Positions 1-5,608 of a DNA stretch of 5,608 bases are shown piece by piece. Source of the stretch: Deltaproteobacteria bacterium (GTDB lineage: Bacteria > Desulfobacterota > Dissulfuribacteria > Dissulfuribacterales > QOAL01); contig JALSKY010000318.1 in assembly GCA_026988585.1 (NCBI GenBank), forward strand, positions 1 through 5,608, in the 5' to 3' direction. How positions within the stretch are numbered: position 1 is the first letter of the stretch; each line of letters starts with the position of its first letter. Made by a program: the position numbers and the translations under genes. The notes under the pieces were generated by a model. That model saw only the letters and a program-made list of their open reading frames with translations. It was not told the DNA's origin and made no database searches.

Positions 1-191
1 CTTGCAGAAAAAAATAATAAAAAACTCTTTAAAAAAGGATGCTCTACTTGCTTTTTATGTTTTTAGATGCCAAGATTATCTGGCAGGATTGATGCCTTTC
101 AGATTTTCTTCAGACATAACCGGCGGCATCTGAACTGTTATCCATTCTGGTCTTACAAACCGTGGTCAAAAACAGGGGACTAATCAGGGAC
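1..191. other. Leader region, no supportable gene
   Basis: The first 40 bases are rich in A-runs. Two plus-strand frames are open from the window edge: one ends at TAG 64-66, the other at TGA 131-133. Either could be the tail of an upstream gene, but each is too short to recognise. I found no hairpin with a T-run and no convincing -35/-10 pair. A TTGCTT at 48-53 has only GATTAT at 74-79, a 20-base spacing that is too long. The promoter for the signalling gene at 192 is therefore unresolved and may lie outside the window. Confidence 0.3.
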
Positions 192-1250
192 ATGACACTC
201 CAAACCGATAAAATTCTGCTGGTGGACGATGACAGGGAGATCCTTGACGTCCTGAAAATGAGACTGGAGCTCATGGATTTCCAGGTCACTGCATGCAATG
301 ATCCTGAGGTGGCCCTGGAACAGTTTGATGATCATGACCTGGTGCTCACTGATCAGCGTATGGACAAGCTCAAAGGAATCGATCTCCTCCACAAGATCAA
401 AGAAAAGGCTCCAGATATCCCTGTCATTATCATGACTGCCTTTGGCACAGTGGATGATGCCGTGAATGCGGTGAAATCCGGGGCGTTTTCATATATCGAA
501 AAACCTGTAGATCCTTTCCGACTCAGCGACCTGATAAAGACTGCCATTGAACACCGCCGCCTGCAGCAGCAGCTCGCCATTGAAAGGGAACTCCTTGGCA
601 ATGCTGTTTCAGCTATTGGTGCCAGCCTCTTTCTCACATCCTACGATGGAGACCTGCTCTGGACCAATAGTAACGCCAAAAACTGGCTCATGGAGGGAGA
701 CAGTGTCAGCCCCAGGATATGGAATCTCCTGACAGCCATGTCAGATGACGCTAAAAGGACCGGAGAGCACAAGGCTACAGAATTTTTAATAGAGGATGAA
801 AGTTACCGTGAGGGCGATGGCGGGAGATGGTATCTGCTGTCGGTAACACCTAATCCAAGGCTTGAATACATTGCCGTGCTTGCCATAGACATTACAGAGA
901 TAAAGGAGGCCCAAAAAAGCCTGGCAGATAAGGAACGCCTGGAAGGGGCTCTGGAAATGGCAGGTACCATAGCACACCAGTTCAGTCAGCCCATGCAAGC
1001 CCTGGTACTGCACTGTGATCTCCTTTCCAGGGAGGACCTGTCTGCCCAGAAGAGAAAAGAGATTATCCGCTCCATGACCGAACAGGTGGAGAGACTGGGA
1101 CAACTAATACATGAAATAACTGGAATTACCAGGTATGCAACAATGGATTATCCTGGAAGTATCCGGATTCTTGACCTTGAAAACGCTCTGAAGCAGGGAG
1201 TGGTAAAACAGAAGGGCCTGCCAGGACTGAAAAAACAGGCCCAGGAGTGA
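192..1250 (+). CDS. Receiver-PAS-DHp signalling protein, histidine-kinase-like but lacking the ATPase domain
   Basis: Cytoplasmic two-component signalling protein of 352 residues. Residues 6-120 form a CheY-like receiver: acidic pair D12-D13, phosphoacceptor D54 in VLTDQRM, switch threonine T82 in MTAFG, and K104 in EKPVD. A short coiled linker (about 121-135) leads to a PAS-like segment (about 136-237) ending in the usual DITEIKEAQ signature. A DHp (HisKA-like) hairpin follows, with candidate phospho-His H262 in AHQFSQPMQ and a second helix at about 285-317. Only about 35 residues remain after it, so the N, G1 and G2 boxes of a kinase ATPase domain are absent. No transmembrane segment or signal peptide is seen. 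The protein could be a phosphotransfer or scaffold partner for a separate kinase, or a truncated hybrid kinase. ATG 192 is chosen because the receiver begins a few residues later; the in-frame GTG at 162 would add ten residues of no known kind and has no ribosome-binding site. AGGGG at 174-178 is a distant, imperfect ribosome-binding site for 192. No DNA-binding output domain is present. Confidence 0.85.
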   Translation: MTLQTDKILLVDDDREILDVLKMRLELMDFQVTACNDPEVALEQFDDHDLVLTDQRMDKLKGIDLLHKIKEKAPDIPVIIMTAFGTVDDAVNAVKSGAFSYIEKPVDPFRLSDLIKTAIEHRRLQQQLAIERELLGNAVSAIGASLFLTSYDGDLLWTNSNAKNWLMEGDSVSPRIWNLLTAMSDDAKRTGEHKATEFLIEDESYREGDGGRWYLLSVTPNPRLEYIAVLAIDITEIKEAQKSLADKERLEGALEMAGTIAHQFSQPMQALVLHCDLLSREDLSAQKRKEIIRSMTEQVERLGQLIHEITGITRYATMDYPGSIRILDLENALKQGVVKQKGLPGLKKQAQE

Positions 1251-1262
1251 GCCCTGACTATT

Positions 1263-1509
1263 TTATCCTGAATCTCTAGCGCCATCAGCTTCTTTTGCGT
1301 CCTTTTTCGTTAACAGATACACCTGCTGAAGATCAGGCCTGTGCCAGACCGACCGCACTGAAAATGGCCAAGAAGAAGGCTAATGGTAGCACACACCAAT
1401 CTTTGAGCAATCCATTTTCCAATTATAAATACAAGAGGCCAGAAACAATACTGAGTGAAAAGGTGGTTATCCATGCCTTGATTGTAGCTATCAACTCATT
1501 CATATCCAT
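1263..1509 (-). pseudogene. Probable remnant of an MscS-family mechanosensitive channel gene
   Basis: No intact gene lies between 1251 and 1655, but the minus strand reads like a decayed small-conductance channel. From ATG at 1509-1507 (or 1503-1501) the reading MNELIATIKAWITTF, followed by a hydrophobic stretch, resembles the N-terminus and first membrane helix of MscS proteins. It reaches TAA at 1425-1423. Shifting by one base near 1427-1432 continues directly into FIIGKWIAQRLV (1429-1394), which matches the helix end and basic turn typical of the family. After that the match is lost. A third frame at about 1326-1263 gives QQVYLLTKKDAKEA and ends at TAA 1265-1263, resembling a channel C-terminal tail. 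The implied history is a frameshift plus a large internal deletion, since a working MscS is about 270-300 residues. The recognition rests on pattern memory, and the C-terminal part is the weaker half. The plus-strand frame here (TTG start at 1295) looks non-coding. Confidence 0.38.
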
Positions 1510-1594
1510 GGATGAAAGAGAGAATAGAATGAACTAAGCTCATAGTTACAAAATTTTATTAGTTTTGATACAGAAAATATAAAAATTTTATCCC

Positions 1595-1623
1595 TTGACC
1601 CGAAGATTTTATATTCTTATTAT
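1595..1623 (+). promoter_or_regulatory. Sigma-70-type promoter for slyD
   Basis: TTGACC at 1595-1600 and TATTAT at 1618-1623 are each one base from consensus and are separated by exactly 17 bases. They lie in a strongly AT-rich stretch beginning near 1540. Transcription would start at about 1630, giving a leader of about 25 bases that contains the slyD ribosome-binding site AGGAG (1645-1649). No operator-like repeat is visible around it, so expression is probably housekeeping (inference). Confidence 0.7.
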
Positions 1624-1655
1624 GATTAACTATCAATTCTTATTAGGAGATATTT

Positions 1656-2168
1656 ATGGAAATTCAAGATCGCAAGTATGTAGCCATCAATTACAAACTC
1701 ACCCTGGACTCTGGCGAGACAGTAGATGAAACCACAGATACCCCCTTTGGTTTCATCTGTGGGGCTGGCATGGTAATTCCTGGACTTGAACAGGGAATCA
1801 AGGGAAAAAAGGCGGGAGACGCTGTTCAACTCACCATTGAGCCAGCTGATGCCTATGGTGAATTCAGGGAAGATCTGGTGAAAGATATCCCCAGGTCAAA
1901 CTTTCCTCCTGACACCAAGATCGAACCTGGTATGCCCTTTGAGGCACAGTCCCCCCAGGGACCAGTACGGTTCACTGTCAAGGAGGTGACTGATGAAGCA
2001 GTAAAGGCAGACTTCAACCACCCCCTTGCAGGCCAGAGGCTTCATTTTGACATAGAAATTCAGGAAGTCAGAGATCCCTCTGTGGAGGAAATGACCCAGA
2101 TCTTCGGCGGCGGATGCAGCAGTTGCACACCGGAAAGCGGCTGTGACAGTTGTGGCGGCGGCTGCTAA
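1656..2168 (+). CDS. slyD: SlyD-type FKBP peptidyl-prolyl cis-trans isomerase with cysteine-rich metal-binding tail
   Basis: Cytoplasmic folding helper of 170 residues that isomerises X-Pro bonds. The relatives' C-terminal tail binds nickel and other metals, and E. coli SlyD assists nickel-hydrogenase maturation. The FKBP half-domain is at 1-68 (YKLTLDSGE from 13, VIPGLEQGI at 40-48, the conserved ADAYGE at 64-69). The insert-in-flap chaperone domain spans about 70-120. The FKBP core closes with the diagnostic NHPLAGQRLHFDIEI at 121-135. The last 17 residues carry five cysteines (154, 157, 163, 166, 170), arranged as two CxxC pairs plus a terminal Cys among glycines. This tail has no histidine, unlike the His-rich E. 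coli tail. Start ATG 1656 has AGGAG at 1645-1649 with a 6-base gap. The gene stands alone, with its own promoter upstream and a strong terminator downstream. Length and domain order are normal for the family. No hydrogenase or nickel gene is in view to identify its client. Confidence 0.93.
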   Translation: MEIQDRKYVAINYKLTLDSGETVDETTDTPFGFICGAGMVIPGLEQGIKGKKAGDAVQLTIEPADAYGEFREDLVKDIPRSNFPPDTKIEPGMPFEAQSPQGPVRFTVKEVTDEAVKADFNHPLAGQRLHFDIEIQEVRDPSVEEMTQIFGGGCSSCTPESGCDSCGGGC

Positions 2169-2227
2169 GACTGTATAGGAATAGCAGAATTTAGAGATTT
2201 ATGCTGTTCTGGTCATCTCAACAAGAA

Positions 2228-2277
2228 AAAAGGCCCTGCTGATCATGACCCGTCAATCATGATCAGCAGGGCCTTTT
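2228..2277. terminator. Bidirectional rho-independent terminator between convergent genes
   Basis: Bases 2228-2248 and 2257-2277 are perfect reverse complements, a 21-bp stem with an 8-base loop (2249-2256). The GC-rich core GGCCCTGCTGATCATGA is flanked by A-runs on the left and TTTT on the right. Plus-strand transcripts from slyD end in CCTTTT. Minus-strand transcripts from the psiE-like gene end in a run of six T followed by CTT. It starts about 60 bases after the slyD stop and 23 bases beyond the stop of the facing gene, so it can serve both. Confidence 0.93.
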
Positions 2278-2299
2278 ACCCTCTTCTCCCTACCCTTTT

Positions 2300-2791
2300 C
2301 TAAGCTTCCTCCTGTTCATTTTCATCTGCCTCTTCTTTTCTGTCATCACGTTCTCTCATAAGCCAATACACCAATCCAAGGGCCAGCATCACTGCAGCAA
2401 GTGCAAAAATGGTATTGGCCGGCATGGCCTTGGTATCGAGAATTATCATCTTCCTTGCAATGGCCAGGAGAGCGATGAGAACCACTGTCTTCACCTGGAC
2501 CACACTCTCATTTTTTACCACGACCTTTACTATGGAATGTTTGAACTCAAGGGCAATGAGAACGATCAGGACCATTCCAAACAGCTTTTTAAAGGTCTTG
2601 TAATCAAGGGGATCCACACCGTATTGAAAAATCATGGCAAGCAGGTGATAACCAAGGCGATACATGGCAGAAAGGATTATCAGAGCTATAAAAACAGAAA
2701 GGACCAGACAGATTATCTTCTCAAACTTTTCGTACAGGGTCAGAAGCTTCCATTCTTCCTGGAATTTTTTTCCTTTATAATATTTCACCAT
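2300..2791 (-). CDS. PsiE-family (phosphate-starvation-inducible E) inner-membrane protein
   Basis: Small integral membrane protein of 163 residues. A basic, amphipathic N-terminus (1-25) is followed by four hydrophobic segments at about 26-55, 68-82, 96-117 and 125-144, then a charged, Glu-rich tail (146-163). The family signature lies in the middle: ALEFKHSI at 80-87 after the second segment, and VQVKTVVLIALLAIARKMI at 98-116, with charged residues inside or beside membrane helices. In E. coli, psiE is induced by phosphate limitation, but its biochemical role is unknown, so none is assigned here. The protein is somewhat longer than E. coli PsiE because of the acidic tail. ATG 2791-2789 is preceded by AGGAG (2803-2799) with a 7-base gap, a strong start. 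The gene converges on slyD, sharing the terminator at 2228-2277, and diverges from the acetyltransferase gene at 2973. I saw no paired Pho-box repeats upstream, so phosphate control cannot be claimed. Confidence 0.82.
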   Translation of the reverse strand: MVKYYKGKKFQEEWKLLTLYEKFEKIICLVLSVFIALIILSAMYRLGYHLLAMIFQYGVDPLDYKTFKKLFGMVLIVLIALEFKHSIVKVVVKNESVVQVKTVVLIALLAIARKMIILDTKAMPANTIFALAAVMLALGLVYWLMRERDDRKEEADENEQEEA

Positions 2792-2803
2792 TGAACAACT
2801 CCT

Positions 2804-2963
2804 TTGACCAAAACCGCTTCATTATCAAGTAGTTATAAAAACAAGGTTATTTATCTACCCTTTTTCCACAATATTGACAAACTTGCGGGCCACACGATCT
2901 GGAATAATATGATGAAGATGGTATCCGATCCTCAAAAACTTAAAATAGTTTTCTCAAAAAAAC
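2804..2963. promoter_or_regulatory. Divergent intergenic region with weak promoter candidates
   Basis: AT-rich spacer between two genes read away from each other, so promoters for both should lie here. For the minus-strand gene, TTGTCA (2880-2875) and TAGATA (2857-2852) are 17 bases apart; the -35 is good and the -10 poor. A perfect TTGACA on the plus strand (2874-2879) overlaps that -35, but no -10 sits 16-18 bases on. The alternative TTGCGG (2883-2888) with TAATAT (2905-2910), 16-base gap, is mediocre. The 8-base palindrome CAATATTG (2869-2876) lies over the shared -35 area and could be a regulator contact, which is a guess. No riboswitch-like structure was seen. Confidence 0.3.
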
Positions 2964-2972
2964 AGGTGAAAA

Positions 2973-5608
2973 ATGAATATATTTGAAAAACTCACATCAC
3001 CCAAAAGGATAGCTGTAATTTGTGATAACCCCTGCATTCCTGACATGGGCAGGACAATCATATCCAACCTGATAAATTCAGGCTTCAAAGGCACAATTTT
3101 TCCTGTAAAGAGTGACATGGAATCGGTTTGTGCCATACCGACATATCCTTCCATCTCTCATCTTCCAGTTTCACCGGACGTGGTACTGATAATGTCCTGC
3201 GATGAAGACACCCCGAAATGGATCAGAGAGGCCGGAAAAATCAAGGCTGGGGCCGCGGTTATATATGCGCCTGACTTCCTGAATCGAACAAAGAACCCTA
3301 GGAAAATACTGGAACAGATACAGTCTGCATCCAGAAGATATAAGATACGATGTCTCGGTCCCAACAGCCTTGGGATCATCCACCCATCATCCAGTCTGAA
3401 CATGAGTCTCACCCCTGAACTTCCGCCAAAGGGCCGAATAGCCTTCATATCCCAAAGTGCCACCTTTGCCTCAGCCATAATGGATTATGCTGTTTCAAAA
3501 CATGTAGGTTTCAGCCTGTTTATCAGTGTCGGGCTGCAAGCAGACCTGGATATGGCTGACATCATAGATTTTCTTGGTGCACATCAGGAAACCAGAGGGA
3601 TTATTATCTACCTGGAATCCGTTAGCAGCGGCCGCAAATTCCTGTCTGCTGCACGCTCCTTTGCCAGGACCAAACCCATCGTGGTGGTCAAGAGCGGCAG
3701 GTTTCATGAATCTGCAATGGTTTCACTCACCCGTCTCGGCTCTATTGCCGGAGAGGACCTCATCTATGACGCAGCCTTTAAAAGAGCCGGCATGGTGAGG
3801 GCTGAAGATATGCTGGACCTCTTTACCACCTCTGAAGCCCTGTCCAAACTCCCTACCCCTCCAGGCAAGAAGCTGGCAATAGTATCCAATGCCGGAGCTC
3901 CAGCAGTCCTGGCCATAGATACCCTAATAGCCCGCGGCGGTGAACTGGCACATGTCTCGCCGGAGATCGCCGCAAGCATCTCAGAGATCATTGAGCTCAA
4001 CATGGATGTTACCAACCCTGTGGATGTTCTCTCTCATGTATCCCCGGAGGATTATCAGAGAGTGACCAGGCTCCTGATGGAGGATGATGCAAACGATGCA
4101 GTCCTTGCCATACTTGCCCCACAGTATTCCACAGACCCTGTAGTTACTGCTGAAAAGGTGATCGAGGTAGCCAATGAAAACTGGAATAAACCCCTCTACG
4201 CCTGCTGGATGGGGAGCAAAAACGTTGTAAAGGCGAGAGAACTCCTGAACATCAATGGAATCGCTACCTTTGTCACCCCGGAACACGCAGTCAGGGCCTT
4301 TATCAACATGTTCACCCACAGGGAAAATATCAGACTCCTCTCTGAAACACCTTCCAGGATACTTGAGGATTTCATCCCTGACATAGACAAGGCAAAAAGG
4401 ATTTTTGCCGCAGCCCTTGACGATGGAAGAACTGTACTTACCGAGACAGAGGCCAAACAGGTCTTCAAGGCCTATGGCCTTGCCTCTCCCAGGAGCATCA
4501 TTGCAACAACCCCGGAAGAGGCCCTGGAGGCAGGAAGAAAGATAGGCTTTCCTGTGGCAATGAAGGTGGAATCTCCAGATGCTCCGCTCAAAAGTGAAGT
4601 TAGAGGGGTTATCCTGCATGTCTATGAGAACAGGGTAGAAGAGGCCTTCAACAAGATCAGGGAGCAGTTGGAAAGGTTCAAGCCAGGGGCCCGCTTCCAG
4701 GGAATTTCCATACAGAAGATGGTTTTAACCCCTGGTGTGGAATTTGCCATTGGCGCTAAGAAGGATGCCACCTTCGGTTCAGTCCTGCTTTTTGGGCTGG
4801 GAGGACGGCTCTCACAGGCAGAACGGGACATTGCAGCCGGGCTGCCTCCCTTCAACCAGACCCTTGCCAAAAGATTGATGGAATCCACCAAGATCTACTC
4901 CTATCTCAAGGAAAACAACTTCATGGATCTGGCCCTGAATGTACTGGAAGAGGCCTTGATAAGATTTTCCATACTAGTAACAGACTTTCCCCAGATAGAG
5001 GAGATGGACATAAGCCCCTTCTATCTCACCTCCCAAAACGGTGTCTGCCTCGATGCCAGGATCATACTTGAAGAGAATGCCCTGAAAGATGGAATCCAGG
5101 TCTTTCACGGGCCATGCTGCCCTACCCACCTCTGTATCTGCCCTTATCCGCAGGAATATACTGAAATAGTCAAGCTCAAGGGTATGAAGGTAACCCTCAG
5201 GGCAATAGTTCCCGAGGACGAACCCCTGCTTGAAGAGCTGTTTTATACCCTTTCTGAGGAATCAGTAATCCAGCGTTTCTTTCACCTCAAGCGGGAAATA
5301 ACCCACGAGGAGCTGGTCACCTACTGTCAGGTGGATTATGACAGGGAACTGGCTATAGTTGCAGAATTGAAAGAGGGAGAGAAAAGGAGGATAATCGGAG
5401 TTGGGCGGATTACGGCCATGGGCGACAGGACCCAGGCAGAGATGGCAGTCACGGTGGGAGATCCGTGGCAAGGACAGGGACTTGGAACAGTATTGATGAA
5501 CAAAACCATCGAGATTGCCAGAAACCAGGGGATAAAGACCTTGTGGATGCATATCTTGAGGGACAACGAAGCCATGCTCAGGCTTGCAAAAAAATTCAGG
5601 TTCAAAGA
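2973..5608 (+). CDS. Pat/PatZ-type protein: degenerate ADP-forming acyl-CoA synthetase fused to GNAT acetyltransferase (3' end cut by window)
   Basis: Open from ATG 2973 to the window edge, 878 codons, close to the roughly 890 residues of E. coli PatZ, so only a short C-terminus is probably missing. Domains in order: CoA-binding Rossmann domain (1-145, CLGPNSLG at 127-134); succinyl-CoA-synthetase-like flavodoxin folds (about 150-450, FISQSA at 158-163, CWMGS at 411-415); ATP-grasp-like domain (about 490-700, FGLGG at 607-611, MDISP at 678-682); a linker with HLCICPYP at 719-726; then GNAT from about 738, with acetyl-CoA loop QGQGLG at 833-838 and possible base E823. Family members acetylate lysines of metabolic enzymes such as acetyl-CoA synthetase, using acetyl-CoA. 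The synthetase half looks catalytically dead: the phospho-His expected in the SHTG motif is R254, and the HKSD-type motif is LKSE with L539. An in-frame TGA at 2967-2969 makes ATG 2973 the first Met; AGGTG at 2964-2968 is the ribosome-binding site. Cytoplasmic, with no membrane segments. Actual substrate unknown. Confidence 0.9.
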   Translation, partial: MNIFEKLTSPKRIAVICDNPCIPDMGRTIISNLINSGFKGTIFPVKSDMESVCAIPTYPSISHLPVSPDVVLIMSCDEDTPKWIREAGKIKAGAAVIYAPDFLNRTKNPRKILEQIQSASRRYKIRCLGPNSLGIIHPSSSLNMSLTPELPPKGRIAFISQSATFASAIMDYAVSKHVGFSLFISVGLQADLDMADIIDFLGAHQETRGIIIYLESVSSGRKFLSAARSFARTKPIVVVKSGRFHESAMVSLTRLGSIAGEDLIYDAAFKRAGMVRAEDMLDLFTTSEALSKLPTPPGKKLAIVSNAGAPAVLAIDTLIARGGELAHVSPEIAASISEIIELNMDVTNPVDVLSHVSPEDYQRVTRLLMEDDANDAVLAILAPQYSTDPVVTAEKVIEVANENWNKPLYACWMGSKNVVKARELLNINGIATFVTPEHAVRAFINMFTHRENIRLLSETPSRILEDFIPDIDKAKRIFAAALDDGRTVLTETEAKQVFKAYGLASPRSIIATTPEEALEAGRKIGFPVAMKVESPDAPLKSEVRGVILHVYENRVEEAFNKIREQLERFKPGARFQGISIQKMVLTPGVEFAIGAKKDATFGSVLLFGLGGRLSQAERDIAAGLPPFNQTLAKRLMESTKIYSYLKENNFMDLALNVLEEALIRFSILVTDFPQIEEMDISPFYLTSQNGVCLDARIILEENALKDGIQVFHGPCCPTHLCICPYPQEYTEIVKLKGMKVTLRAIVPEDEPLLEELFYTLSEESVIQRFFHLKREITHEELVTYCQVDYDRELAIVAELKEGEKRRIIGVGRITAMGDRTQAEMAVTVGDPWQGQGLGTVLMNKTIEIARNQGIKTLWMHILRDNEAMLRLAKKFRFK

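Noticed and set aside
162..191. GTG at 162 as an earlier start for the signalling protein
   Set aside because: No ribosome-binding site lies upstream, and the ten added residues fall outside the receiver fold; ATG 192 fits the domain start.
1214..1242. GGGCCTG/CAGGCCC inverted repeat at the end of the signalling gene as a terminator
   Set aside because: The 7-bp stem with a 15-base loop lies inside the coding region and is not followed directly by a T-run.
1295..1537. 80-residue plus-strand open frame after the signalling gene
   Set aside because: It starts with TTG, has no ribosome-binding site, matches no family I know, and lies opposite the better explained MscS-like minus-strand reading.
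2792..2972. Pho box upstream of the psiE-like gene
   Set aside because: Only one half-site-like TTGTCA is present; no paired repeat at 11-base spacing was found.
2409..2986. Plus-strand open frames across the psiE-like gene and the spacer
   Set aside because: They oppose a well-supported membrane-protein gene or lie in the spacer. None has a convincing start, and their composition looks like shadow or non-coding sequence.
3981..4619. Long minus-strand open frame (212 codons) inside the Pat-like gene
   Set aside because: It is antisense to a well-supported conserved protein and its translation has no recognisable domain.

Overview
The window holds four protein-coding genes, one probable gene relic, one well-formed promoter and one very clear bidirectional terminator. 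Base composition looks intermediate by eye. The gene content (receiver-PAS-kinase hybrid, SlyD with a cysteine-only tail, PsiE-like membrane protein, Pat-type synthetase/acetyltransferase fusion) suggests a Gram-negative bacterium, plausibly of the Desulfobacterota (former Deltaproteobacteria). This placement is inferred from protein style; no rRNA or other marker is present.

Layout. 1-191: leader with no supportable gene. 192-1250 (+): receiver-PAS-DHp signalling protein that ends before any ATPase domain. 1251-1655: 405 bases without an intact gene. The minus strand here carries what looks like a broken MscS-type channel remnant (about 1263-1509), and the right end carries a good sigma-70-type promoter (1595-1623). 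1656-2168 (+): SlyD-type peptidyl-prolyl isomerase/metallochaperone. 2228-2277: perfect 21-bp hairpin shared as terminator by slyD and the convergent gene. 2300-2791 (-): PsiE-family membrane protein. 2792-2972: divergent intergenic region. 2973 to the window end (+): large Pat/PatZ-type protein, a degenerate ADP-forming acyl-CoA synthetase fused to a GNAT acetyltransferase, cut off by the window edge close to its expected C-terminus.

The genes do not form one operon. They are separate transcription units: a signalling protein, an isolated slyD, and a divergent psiE-like/pat-like pair. No shared pathway can be shown. The points most worth a second look are: the kinase-like protein has a phosphoacceptor His but no catalytic domain; both positions that should hold phospho-relay histidines in the Pat-like protein are replaced (Arg254 and Leu539), pointing to a sensing rather than catalytic synthetase half; and a mechanosensitive-channel relic appears to lie behind slyD. 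I see no mobile element, CRISPR array, RNA gene or clearly new multi-gene system.
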